The notes beneath the pieces were generated by a model. The model saw nothing but the letters and a program-made list of their open reading frames with translations. It searched no databases and was not told the origin of the DNA. 64,000 nt of DNA from Moniliella sp. 'wahieum'. Its lineage: Eukaryota; Basidiomycota; Moniliellomycetes; Moniliellales; Moniliellaceae. Positions 35,518-46,431 of the stretch are shown piece by piece. The stretch is taken from positions 930,001-994,000 of the forward strand of contig RSEE01000007.1 in NCBI GenBank assembly GCA_003971905.1, read 5' to 3'. Both the position numbers and the translations under genes were made by a program. Each line of letters opens with the position of its first letter. Within the stretch, counting starts at the first letter, position 1.

Positions 35518-36558
35518 ATGTCCTCGTCGTCGTCCGAAAAGCTGTCGCACTCGTGTGCGCCCGGCACCCAGCTCGGCTTTATTGGCCTTGGAAACATGGG
35601 CTCCGCCATGGCTCTGAACCTGGCGTTGGGTGTGCTGCAAGCCGAGCCGCCTTTGCCGCCACTCAAGGTGTTCAACCGCACCAACGCCAAGGCGGAGAAG
35701 CTGGCCGCTGCGGTGGCAGCCCAAGGTGGTAAGGTGGTAATTGCCTCGTCGATTGCCGAGGTGGTACAGACGTGCCAGGTTGTCTTTACTTCGCTTACTG
35801 GCGACGAGGCTGCGATGAATGTGTATGAGGCCATGTGCGACGCCGACGCCAAGCACCGCCACGCTTCGGACAGCCATGCCACCACCCACACCGTCTGGGC
35901 TGACACGTCGACGATCTATCCTGACACGACGGGTGCGATTGAGCGCAAAGTCTCCTCCTTGCCCCAGCGCAGCTTCGTCGCCACTTCGGCCTTTGGTCCG
36001 CCCCCCGTGGCGCGCGCCAAGCAGCTGATCTTTGCCATGGGGGGAAACTGGCGGGCGAAGCAGCTCCTCTCGCCTTTCCTTGTGCCTTACATGGGCCGGA
36101 AGATTATGGACTTGGGGGGCAACCACGAGGTGGCGGCCCGGTTCAAGCTTCTGGGCAACTCGTTTATCCTGGGCCTGATTGAACTCCTGGGCGAGTCAAT
36201 GACGTTGGCAGACAAGACGGACGTGGGCGCGAGCCGGTTTTACGACTTTATTCAAGAAATGTTCCCTGCCTATCCGGCCGTATCATACGGCAAGAAAATC
36301 CTCGACTCGAACTTTCGCGGGGAAGACGGGTTTAGTTTGTCGGGCGGTATCAAGGATGCGAATTTGATCCGACGTTTGGCCAACTCGGTCGACTGCCCCG
36401 TCAATGTGATTGACTCGGCCAACTCGCATATGATTGCGGCACGGGCCAATGCTCCGCCCGACGCGGAACTGGACTGGTCCGCGCTCGTCGCTGGACAGAG
36501 GCTAACTGCAGGCTTGGACCCTTGGAAGGGCAAGCGCCCTGGTTTGCTGCGCGATTAG
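35518..36558 (+). CDS. NAD(P)-dependent beta-hydroxyacid dehydrogenase (3-hydroxyisobutyrate dehydrogenase family)
   Basis: Oxidises a beta-hydroxyacid such as 3-hydroxyisobutyrate with NAD(P); the exact substrate cannot be read. The ATG at 35518 starts MSSSSSEKLSHSCAPG. The Rossmann dinucleotide motif GFIGLGNMGSAMALNLA begins at about residue 20. VWADTSTIYPDTT is the substrate-binding DxST segment. SAFGPPPVARAKQL replaces the usual DAPVSGG motif. GGNHEVAARFKLLGN carries the catalytic Lys. A C-terminal all-helical domain follows (SMTLADKTDVG, GFSLSGGIKDANLI). It has 346 residues, no intron and no frame slip. No mitochondrial presequence is clear, so it may be a cytosolic paralogue like the NAD-binding 6PGDH-like proteins. 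It stands alone with wide flanks. Confidence 0.88.
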   Translation: MSSSSSEKLSHSCAPGTQLGFIGLGNMGSAMALNLALGVLQAEPPLPPLKVFNRTNAKAEKLAAAVAAQGGKVVIASSIAEVVQTCQVVFTSLTGDEAAMNVYEAMCDADAKHRHASDSHATTHTVWADTSTIYPDTTGAIERKVSSLPQRSFVATSAFGPPPVARAKQLIFAMGGNWRAKQLLSPFLVPYMGRKIMDLGGNHEVAARFKLLGNSFILGLIELLGESMTLADKTDVGASRFYDFIQEMFPAYPAVSYGKKILDSNFRGEDGFSLSGGIKDANLIRRLANSVDCPVNVIDSANSHMIAARANAPPDAELDWSALVAGQRLTAGLDPWKGKRPGLLRD

Positions 36559-37199
36559 CCCCCCACCCACCCGCCCTTCTTCCCTTTCTTGACTTGCACC
36601 CACCGCTAAGTTCTGCCCGCTAGGTTTCCTGCTTGTTGCATGAGAGGGATTCGATTGTGCGATGGGACTGAAACGTCTGTTGGGGGAAGGCTTCTGGATG
36701 TGGGCATGTTGAGCGTAATTTCCATTTCTGCTTTTCCGGCTTATACTGGCAGCTCTTGGCTCCGCTGCTGGGCTAGGCACAATCCAAGTTGGTGTGCTGG
36801 GGGCGACCAGTGCTTTCTCACAGGGATTGGACTAAGAGAGAAAAAAGAAGAGAAGCGGGCACAGAGCAAAAATAATCAAGTTGGTAGTGCAGGCCGGTCT
36901 AGCCGGGAGAAGACAAGAGGAGGAATCAATTAGGCAGACGAGGAGGGCCCTGGATACATAGATAGACAGGGCGTGATGCGGCACAAGAAGAGGGGTAGCC
37001 AAGCAGCAACGAAACCAAGGCGGGGGGCCCACGAACGCCGGGGCCCCTACCCCCGCGTTTCAGGTAAATAGGAAATGCGATGAATCTGACTCACTCGGCA
37101 GGTTGGGAGAGAGAGAGCGCGATAGCCGGGGGAAGGGGGGGGGGGGTTCAATAGAGATGGATATGGCTGGCAGCTTGGGGGCAGGTCGGGCCGTACACG
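36559..37199. other. Convergent intergenic region between the dehydrogenase and the CCCH gene
   Basis: 3' flanks of both genes. A run of 12 G lies at 37135-37146. No gene seen. Confidence 0.5.
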
Positions 37200-39272
37200 C
37201 TACTCGGTGGCAAGATCCCCAGAGGCAGAGTGGTTACGAGCCCGGCGCACTCGCGGACTGCGCTGGCCCGATCTGTTTTGCAACGGGGAAGCGTGGGGGG
37301 CGTGAGATTCGGGCCGGGTAGGCTGCTTGGGCGAAGATGGCTGAGGCACAGGAGGAGTCGAACCGGCCCTGCCCAAGGCAGAAGCGATAGGCGCACTGAC
37401 TGAGCCAGGTTGGGCACGGGCACGGGTCAAAGCCTCGTGCAAGCGCGAAACTGCAACGGTCGCACTGGCTGCCGCCGACGTTCCATTCGATGGCGTCCCC
37501 CCCGCCCGCACTTGCACCACGTCCACTGGGTTTGCGTAGATGATGGCCTTGTCGCGTTTTGGTGCTGCTGCCTTGCGGTGCCGGGCACCTTCCCCAACGG
37601 GTCTTGATCCCCACTGGGGTTCGTAATCGAGGGGAGGGTGGAGTTCGAATCCGTTGGGACCGGTGTGGGAACAGGCTCCTGCCTACTTACTTGGCCAGGA
37701 GCCGTGTTGACCGACGATGGACCGCTTGGCTCGGCCGGGGCACTTGTGCCTTGGCGGGTCGCCCGTGTGGGAGAAGGGAACGAGGGATGGCCAGCAACCA
37801 CGTCCGAGTCGGGGTGAAGGAAAGTGCACCTCGAACCGTAGGGACAATGCCCGCCCGTACTGGCGAACGTACGGCAGATTTGCGTTTTGTAGAGGTGGTG
37901 CCGTTCGACCGGCCGGAGTTCGCTCACTCCATGGGCAAACTGACATTTGGAACCGTAGCGACAACTCCCGCGCTCGGCCCATTTACGGCACAGCTCCGTC
38001 TTGTACAGCTCCGTTTTTCGCTGACTGGCAGAGCTGTTGTGTCCACCAGGAGCGTGCGAGGCGCGCCACTTGTTCCGGGAGCTTCGGCCCGACCTGCGGG
38101 CTCATGGGACTGATGCGCGAGATAGGGCCGGGAAAGGACTTGGCCATGGGGCAAGACAGGAGGGAAGGATGCGTTGGCGGAGACTCCCTGCTGGTCTGGG
38201 ACGGGATTGGAGATTGGATCCGGCCGCCTTGGTATGGTGCCCGCCAAATCTCGCATCGAGACAGCCGAGCCGCGGCCCCTCGCGTTCGAGCGGTCGGGCG
38301 TCCCCCTCAGTGTCACGAGGGGGATTCAACGGGACCTGTTCGGTCCACAAGGAAGCGGCCGAAGGTGCTGGGGGCGCGACGCGAAGCGAGGGCCAGGTAC
38401 CACTGCCGGTACCCGAAGAGGGGGGCAAAGTCAATCGTGATAGCACACGAGTTGAGGCAGGAGAAGGAGACATACCGGCACAAAGCGGGCCTGCTGCGCT
38501 TGTGCACGGTAGTCCCCCTGTGGATCCAGCACTGGTCCTGTCCCCAAATTCGGGCCAACAGCACCCGTTGTTGTCTGACGACGCGGCATGCTCATTCGGC
38601 GATCGATGAGGGTTGGGGCGGAGGGAGACAGATCCATTTGCGCCAGACGCATGAGCGCGTCGCTCGCCGCCCCCGAGGGTGGACCCAATCCAATGGCAGG
38701 CAAGCGGCCATAGGAAATGGAAGTGGTTTGTTGAGGAACCAAGGCACTCCGGCTCCGGGTTCGACGCACTTGCCGTTCTGCTGACACGGCGGGCGAACTG
38801 GGCTGGTTGGCATGGGAACTTACGGGCCAAGTAGAGCCGGGCGGATAGGCAGAATGGGGGCGGCTCGTATCTCTGCTCATCCTCGTACCGCGCTCCTGAA
38901 CCAAGGAGGTGGGTAAGGCGTACTCCTGGCTCCCTCGAGTAGAGGAAGTGGACCAGTGGGGGTCGTTCGGGGGGAGCGAGGAGGCGGCTTCGAGTTCACG
39001 GGCAAGCTCAACGTCCAAGACGGGGCCGGGAGGTAGGCGGAATCTAACGTTGAGCCTGGACCAGGGCGGGACGGATGAGAGAGGACCTGCTGGGGTGAAG
39101 GCAGTGCAGAGGCCGGACCAGATTCTAGGTTGGCCCAGTTATGTTGGGGAGAAGGTCCAGGGACCAGTCGGGAGCGAGAGGCGGAGGAAGGATAAGCTGC
39201 GGTAGGACTGACGATTGTGGACTGGTCCCACCTCGTCGGTCTGGAGTGGAAGGCGAGTTCAGGAAAGGATAC
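37200..39272 (-). CDS. TIS11/TTP-type tandem CCCH zinc-finger mRNA-decay protein (main coding part)
   Basis: Such proteins (yeast Cth1/Cth2, S. pombe Zfs1) bind AU-rich elements and promote mRNA decay. Tandem fingers lie at about 37840-38020: lead-in [18 protein letters not shown] then [11 protein letters not shown], followed by [18 protein letters not shown] then [11 protein letters not shown]. The YKTEL and YKTQI lead-ins are the TTP signature. The first finger is C-x8-C-x5-C-x3-H; the second has x9. Flanks are Ser/Pro/Gln-rich and disordered, including [17 protein letters not shown] upstream. The C-terminus ends GDLATE. At least three or four frame slips lie in the disordered parts. The coding sequence continues upstream past 39020 to about 39270, and the start is not inside this span; a first exon is proposed at 40291-40592. 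Exact start and introns are uncertain. Confidence 0.8.
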
Positions 39273-39864
39273 AATGTGCAGAGTGCAGGGAGTCTTCAGA
39301 GTGGGTGTTTGGCAAATGTGGCAGAGAGGTCATATAGCAGGTGCAGAGGGGAAATGCCGGTCAGGAAAAACCGTTCCATATGCGCTTGTTGAACTCGCAG
39401 GAGTAGCGGGTGCGATTGACTGGATGGGGCTGCGGGTGGGAGAACGTATGGGCGGCTAGCAGCGCGGCCAGGTACTCATCCGCCGCTGGGCTTGGCAGCT
39501 GAGCTAGTTGGGTTCTACCCCAACTCCATGGGGTCGGGATACAAGGCAGAATGGGGATATGCGGGGCCAACGGATGCTGACAGGCACATCAATGGAGCAG
39601 CAGAAGAAGCTGCAATGGAGGACAGGCGGACATCAGCGCGGCAGCGATGCTGAAGCAGCGGAGGGGGCTGGAAGCTGGGAGGCCGACACAAACACACACA
39701 GTCCGTTGAAACAGGAAAACAGTGAGGCAGAGGCAAACGGAAAGCAAGTGATTTCATCGGAGGTGGTGTACGATGTGTTCGAATGGGCGCGGAAGCGGAA
39801 GACCCAATGTCGAGGCAGGACACGATGAAATGGTGAGGAGGTACAGGCGCAACAACGATCAAAG

Positions 39865-39877
39865 ATCGATCATCGAT
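39865..39877. repeat. ATCGAT + C heptad pair
   Basis: ATCGAT at 39865-39870 and 39872-39877, followed by ATCGG. Confidence 0.85.
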
Positions 39878-40237
39878 CATCGGACAACCCCGTCCCAAGC
39901 GAGCGTCGCAGCAGAGCGATTGATAGTGAAGTGATGGTGAGTTGTTCCCACCCGACATCAAAGAGCAAAAGAGGATATGAAAAAAGGGTTACTCGGTCAG
40001 TACCAAATGCCGGCACTTTTGCCCATAAGAATGTTCTCCTACGGTGAGAGGCGCCATGCACAGGCGGGTCCCATACGCTCGACACACTCCACTAGCAACC
40101 CACTGGGTACCACCGCAGGAGAGGGCACAGCGGATGACACCATCATCGCGCCACCCCCCAACCGCAGCCGTACCCGAAAGCCGATGGGGAGTGGCCCTAG
40201 TCTCCCAGACCCGCCTGGCAGCGCAGCCACCCGCATC

Positions 40238-40257
40238 AAGCTTCAAGCTTCAAGCTT
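40238..40257. repeat. AAGCTT + C heptad array, three units
   Basis: AAGCTT at 40238, 40245 and 40252 with C spacers. Confidence 0.9.
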
Positions 40258-40290
40258 AAAGGGCACCAACGACCTGAAAAAGAAACATAC

Positions 40291-40592
40291 CTGTGATTGT
40301 GAATGAGACGCGTCGTAGTCAATTAGCCATATGGGAAGCTCTCCGTATGCGCTAGCGCCACCTTTGAGACCGGCTACCCCATGCTCACCATCGTTGTCTA
40401 CAGAGGACGCGGCAGGGAAAGGGGCCGGGGTAGAGAGGGGGGGCGGAAGGCGTGGCGGGTAGTGGGAGCGGTGGAGGGCGGGAGGATCAAAGGCAATGTG
40501 GGGAGGTTGGAACGCCGCTGGGGACTGGAGGTGGGAAGGGGCAGGAGAGGAGGGGTGGGGTTGGCTCGGTACGGTGCAGAGGTCGGGATCAT
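40291..40592 (-). CDS. Candidate first exon of the CCCH gene
   Basis: The ATG at 40592 sits in CCGCCATGA, a strong context. It opens MIPTSAPYRANPTPPLLPLP, a Pro/Ser-rich disordered segment. After one frame slip it continues into GGASAYGELPIWLIDYDAS and HSQSQ and ends at a good GTATGT donor (40290). No other gene lies between it and the zinc-finger coding sequence on this strand, so it is most simply the 5' exon of that gene across an intron of about 1 kb. It could instead be a separate short gene. An intron this long would be exceptional here, where the others are 47-96 nt. Confidence 0.4.
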
Positions 40593-42372
40593 GGCGGAGA
40601 CGGATGAATGCGGAGCTCACGCTGGGATCAACGCGTGGCTGCGTTGGCTAACAAGCAACGGACAGGCAGCAGCAGGAGTGGCAGGTGGAGCGAAGGCGGG
40701 GAGGAGGCGGAGGGGTGGGGGACACAGCCATGGCCGCGCGCTTCCGGGCGCGCTTGCAAGAGGACGGAGGGCGAGGGCAAGGAAGCGGGGGAGAGATGTG
40801 CGGGATGTGCGGCGAGCGGCGGAAGAAGGCGCGAGCACAGGTGACTAGGCTCGTGAGATGGCAGACGGCGACGCGTGTTGGCAGCGGGGCTGCGTGCGGG
40901 GGGGGTGCTGGGCGCGTGGAGCAGCGCGAGGGGATGGATGAGGCGCAAGGGCAGGGCAGCGGGCGGGGACGCAAGTGGTGGAGGGGGCGGTGGGGGAGCA
41001 TCCACGAGGACGGTACGGATACAGGTGGGCACGCCAGCGACGAAGCTGTGGGAGCCAGCGGACGCCAGCAGCGCTCCCGCAGTCCGCGTCAGCACTCAGC
41101 CTCAGCTGCCCAGACCAGCCACGCAAGCTCTCAGCCTCGCCGCCTCAGCCTCCCTCGGGCGCACGGCGTCTGATCGATCCGAGCGTCTGAACAAAACAAA
41201 ACAAACCAAGCCCTGGGGGGCTGGCTGGCCAGGGTGCAGTTCGCGCGGGCTGCTGGTGACTTTGAAGCGCCGTTGCGGACCCCGTCCTTGACCAGTGACA
41301 GACGGGTGCGTGGCACGTAACACGCACCTGTCATGGACCGCCTACCGGCTACCGCTGGGCAGCTGACCGCGTGGGCGCTCGGGCTGCGCTCAGCGCGCTG
41401 AGCTGAGCTGGGTCTACTAGCCAGTACCAGCTGCTGAGACTCGCAGCGCTGAGGGCGCTAAATAGAAGGCGCTGCTCAAGGGCCTTGCGGAGCTTGTAGA
41501 CACATTCCTGAACCTCAAAGGAGGCGTAGTACAGAGGGCCTCTGCCTATCCGCCTTCGTCCTACCGTGTGGCCGGCTGGAGTTGCAGCCACGCGCCACGT
41601 CCGATTCGGGGCCAGAAGCGCCAAGCGTAAAACATACCCGGCAACCGGTAGCCGGTAGCCGCTTACCTTCTGTCTCTCTCTCTGGGTGTGCACGAGACGA
41701 TGTCCGAGTGGAAAAGAGAGCCCCGGAACCGCACGGAGGGACATCGACTTTTGCCGTAGCCGCAGCAATCAACTCGCCCCGAGCTACTGCTGTTGGTACC
41801 ATCAAGCAGTACCGGCTGTTCGTCTGTTGAGCATGGAGCAACACTGCCCACGGCTGACGCCACCGCCCAGGCTGCCCAGAAAAAGCCCTTCAACGAGTGA
41901 TTGAGATCGTTCGAAGGGCCACAGACAATGAGGCCCTTTGGCTTTGTTAGTTGGGATGGAGAAGAGCCCACTCGATCTCTGGCAGGATCTCGCATCTCGT
42001 ACTGCACAATGCCTCATGCGTGCAACAACCGAAAGCATTCGATATTGCGACCGTCTTTTGTGCTGCGAAGATCCAGTCGATTCGATGATCGATGAACGTA
42101 CCGGGCTTTGCAGCGGGTGGGTGTGATGTGATGAATTCGACGATGGAATATGGACTGATGAGGTCTCGACGATCAAGCTGGCCATCGATCAAGTTTTCCC
42201 TTGCCCGCCTCACCACTAAGTACTAACCGTTCATCCGTTCTACGTTATGGATCTGCCGATGGCGGTCGGCAGTCGGCGGCTGACTAGCAGCTAGCTAGCT
42301 TGGCTTTGCGGGGCGTTCACACTGAGCTCACCGTGCTGACAAACTGGGCGGCTACTGTGGACTAAACTAACT
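40593..42372. other. Intergenic, no gene seen
   Basis: The first 500 bp are very GC-rich with long but compositionally driven frames. The rest holds CCGGTAG-type repeats near 41645-41660 and AT/GC-balanced spacer. Confidence 0.5.
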
Positions 42373-42726
42373 CATCTACAAATTCATAACGCAGACCCCC
42401 TTTTTACTTTACGTAAAATTACACAAGCATGCCACCTGGCACGTTTCACCCGGCGCGTTCCAGGCGGGCGCAGCCAGGCGGATGCACATCTACAAATTCA
42501 TAACGCAGACCCCCTTTTTACTTTACGTAAAATTACACAAGCATGCCACCTGGCACGTTTCACCCGGCGCGTTCCAGGCGGGCGCAGCCAGGCGGATGCA
42601 CATCTACAAATTCATACAAATTCATAACGCAGACCCCCTTTTTACTTACGTAAAATTACACAAGCATGCCACCTGGCACGTTTCACCCGGCGCGTTCCAG
42701 GCGGGCGCAGCCAGGCGGATGCACAT
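42373..42726. repeat. Three tandem copies of a 114-bp unit
   Basis: Units start at 42373, 42487 and 42601 and are nearly identical. Each has a TTTACGTAAA palindrome, a TGCCAcctGGCA inverted repeat and a CGGGCGCAGCCAGGCGGATG end. The third unit has a 10-bp internal duplication (TTCATACAAA) and a 2-bp loss beside the palindrome. It abuts the GC-rich hairpin element. No coding capacity. Confidence 0.95.
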
Positions 42727-43008
42727 GGGTGATAAAATTCCGCCCGAGGCGTAGTGGTGAATACTATTCCGCTCTCCAGCGTGGAACGGTGGACCGGTGG
42801 CTACGGTGGCGACGGGGGAACGGTGGCTAAGGTGGCGACCAAGCACCCTCCAGCGTGGAACGGTGGACCGGTGGCTAAGGTGGCGATGGGGGGAACGGTG
42901 GCTACGGTGGGGAAGGCGGACCCGGTGGCTAAGATGGCGACGGTGCACCAAGCATCAAGCTGGGGCGAAGCCCCAGCTGACCGGGCCGTAGGCCCGGTGG
43001 TCTTCTAG
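42727..43008. repeat. GC-rich dispersed element ending in two hairpins, copy 1
   Basis: It starts with repeated CTCCAGCGTGGAACGGTGG and GGTGGCTANGGTGGCGA blocks. It ends with two perfect hairpins: a 9-bp stem with GAA loop at 42958-42978 and an 8-bp stem (ACCGGGCC/GGCCCGGT) with GTA loop at 42980-42998. A second full copy is at about 60718-60842 and a fragment near 60640-60700. No protein is encoded; likely a non-autonomous mobile or structured-RNA element. Confidence 0.8.
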
Positions 43009-43299
43009 TTGTCTGAAATCTGATCGATCTCTGATCCCTTTTGTCCCATATTCCCCCCATCAGTACTCAATAGCCCTATCTACACCTTCCGCCACGGACG
43101 CTCATAATTATATCTACTTGCAGTATCCTTGCCGCCAATCCTGCCGGCCTCATCATGCCCCCCACACCGCACCACGCGCATGCTCTTCATGAGTATCATT
43201 CTGGTGTCCGGACCTTCATACAATCCCTAATGGTTATTGGGGGCCTGCATGGCCCTGCGGAAAGAAGGCGAAGGGAGACGGGAGATGAGCCCAACAATG

Positions 43300-44325
43300 T
43301 TACTCGCGTTTGAACGCTATCTTCTTGGCCTGGGCACGGTCCATGCCCTTGGCAATCAGCCTGCGCATCTCCTTCTGGTTGGCCCTTGCTTGGTGGTAGG
43401 TGCCCTCGGTGCCCATCATGTAGTCCCACCACCGGAACGAGGAGGCGTAGCAGCCAATAAACGCTTGGTGGTGGTGGTCGTGGTGGTCCGCGCCGGCCCA
43501 GAAGGGAAGAATGTGGCGGAGGCTAAAGGGGAAGTCGTACCCACTGTGCGAGTCAACCGCTTGGAACAGACGGAAGAGAATCCAAATGTACACGGTGATC
43601 AGATGCACTTTGCCCGTCATGTACGCCAGCGCGAGCGGTCCACCAATGGTGCCCATTCCCAACGAGAGCGTCTCGAGTGGGTGCGCGTACTCGGCGGCCA
43701 GACCAAAGGGAGCTGTACGAACACGGGTTAGTAGGGAGGCCTACCGGACACCCATGACCACAGCAGGGAGGGAGCGGACGTACCGGCATATTCATGGTGC
43801 TTCTTGTGAATGTAGCGGTAAAAGGGACCCCAGTGGAACAAGCGGTGAGCCCAGTAGTGCCACGTGTCCTCAATGACGAAGAAGATAGCGATTTGCCAGG
43901 CCATGGTGGTGAGCGCAGGGAACGGGACCTCGTACGTTGCCAAACCGAGGTATTGGCACATGGGGTGGAACCCCCAAATTTGGGGCAGCTCCACCGTAAA
44001 GTGGCTAAGGAGCACGTACTTGGTGCACTCCCATTGGTCCCGCCAAGTAGGCACCTTGTCGTCTTGGATCTTGTATTTGCGCAGGGCCGGGATGGCATCA
44101 ATGATGATCCAAGGCACAGAACGACCAAAGTACAAGAGCTCATGGAGGACAAAGCTCATCACTCCGGTCGCAATGATGGGGTTGTCCCACCAGAGGTACC
44201 ATTGCACCCACCCTTCTCAAACATGTGAGGCTGGCATAGTCCACGCCTTGGTACATGGCGGCGCCATGGACGTCAACATGGGGGTTGACGAGTCCCTCAA
44301 ATAAGGTTGTCGCATTGAACGACAT
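43300..44325 (-). CDS. ERG25: C-4 methylsterol oxidase
   Basis: Di-iron ER membrane enzyme that begins C-4 demethylation of sterol intermediates. The ATG at 44325 gives [35 protein letters not shown] begins the membrane core. The three His clusters of the fatty acid hydroxylase superfamily are present: HRLFH, then HKKHH, then DHHDHHH. Exon 1 is 43784-44325; the intron is 71 nt (43713-43783, GTACGT, branch CCTACTAAC, acceptor CAG) and splits [17 protein letters not shown]. The end is KKIAFKRE. Two bases are missing near 44228-44240 (before and after MFEKG); with them the CDS is exactly 319 codons. Together with ERG4 it places two ergosterol genes in the window, 31 kb apart and separately controlled. 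Confidence 0.95.
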
Positions 44326-45225
44326 GTTGATGACCGATGAAAAAGAAGGTTGTGGAGAAGACTGGGTGGGATGACAAGGTGGGAGACGAGGGGCAAAGTG
44401 GGGCTGTGGACTCTTATACGTCTCTCGCGTTTCTTGCTTGCTTAGCGGATGGATCCAGCCGATGCGCAAACAAGGACAATGCGCGCGTCGGATCTTCGCC
44501 CTGCCAGACCAGCTGAGAGTGGCCACTTGGGCACTGACGCACTGTGCCGTGATGATCTCATTCGCCCCTCTCCGGCTGGGTAAACTACATGGCAAGATGG
44601 TCTGCTCATATAACCTGAGCCGCTCGCGCCTATAGGCCAGAGACACGCTTGGAAGCACCAATGGCGCCGCCATTCTGGGACGACAAAACACACTGGTCCC
44701 AAGCGGGAGGTTGTGCGCCAAACCCTAGCAGCCCTCTCCCGAGCTGTCAATGCATATTGGTTTCAATATTGAAGCTTTGAAATTTTTAAATTTTAGAGGC
44801 GTTCACGCGGTGGCGAACGTGGACACGACCAACTCACATCTTGGGTCCTAAGACCTGAGGGCCTGAGGTCAGGCCTCCCTGATGCCTGAGGCCTCGCAGC
44901 CAGGGCAAAGAACGGCCGCTTGCTAGTTACCCTCCAGGCTCAAACTCTCCGCATCTCCAGGTAGGATTTTTTATTGCAACAGCTGGCCCAGCCAACAAGG
45001 CAGTATGGCACAGAGCTACATGAAAAGGTGGCATGGAGGGGACGACCAAGGGCCAGAGGCCACGGCCAATTTTGTAGGAGTGGAACATGCGCGAGGGCAA
45101 CATGAGGGCAGGGCGGACTGGCGGGTGCACACTGCACCAAACATAGCGGGACAAACAGAGATACAAAGAACCGCCCTTGAAAGAAGACCCAACGGCATCA
45201 TGTTCAAGGCGAACGGGCAAGGCAT
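44326..45225. other. Intergenic between ERG25 and uL14, no gene seen
   Basis: ERG25 promoter plus uL14 3' flank. It contains a short AT-rich block (44765-44800) and an AGGCCT-rich repeat (44849-44892). Confidence 0.55.
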
Positions 45226-45703
<478 letters not shown>

Positions 45704-46431
45704 TGTGAGTTATTCTGTTTGGACACAGCCAGTGTCAGCCACGCGGTTCTCATCTTTGGCGCTCGTGGGCGGGGGCGCATGCAGGTACCAGTCCCCGAAC
45801 GGAGATCCAAACACGCACCTTGAGTTGGTTGGCTGTCGACGGATGGAAAGCAGGGGGCGAACGGGAGGGCCAAGCCGCCGCAGCGTACAGACAGCTGGGC
45901 GGAGTAGGGTTTGGCATTTGGACCGAAGGCGGCACTGCACAAGTGTATCCGCGCCCTACTGCGGCAGGCAACCAGGGGTAGGGTTGCACTGCGCTGGCTG
46001 GAGCGCGTTGCAGACGAGGGAAGAGTTGAACGTTCAAATTGGATGCACGTCGACGCGCTGACAGGGGATGGAGGATGGGTGCAAGGGGCAATGGCAAGTT
46101 GCAAGTGGAAAGGCGGCGGCAGGGCAGCGGGGGGGCGAGGCAGCGCCGGAGAGGAGAGCACTGCTGCATGCTGGGCGGCTGCCGCCTGGGATCGCCCCGG
46201 CTGGCACGAGGCACCGCCCAGTCTCGACGCACGGCCCAGTCTCCCTCCCGCCCCCCCGCGGCAGAGTGCTGTGGTGCCGCAGCGGGCCCCACGGGCTGCC
46301 AGCAGCAGCCTGCAGCGGCGGAGGGCGAGCGTCGCTGAGCAGCCCAGCCTTGCCCAGCGTCCTGAACGCTCGACCCACGCTCAGCTCCACTCCGCCGTTG
46401 CCACACCACCACCACCACCTCCACCACTGCC
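45704..46431. other. Divergent promoter region, uL14 / BAR-domain gene
   Basis: No gene seen. The right half is strongly GC-rich and includes a CACCACCACC microsatellite just before the BAR-gene ATG. Confidence 0.5.

Larger units (their letters stand above)
39273..40290 (-). other. Probable long first intron or 5' region of the CCCH gene
   Basis: A GTATGTTTC donor on the minus strand is at 40290, but no acceptor could be fixed. No recognisable coding sequence inside. Heptad arrays occur at 39865 (ATCGAT) and 40238 (AAGCTT). Confidence 0.35.

Noticed and set aside
42373-42726. Regularly spaced repeats resembling a CRISPR array
   Set aside because: The units are contiguous 114-bp copies without spacers, and the genome is eukaryotic.
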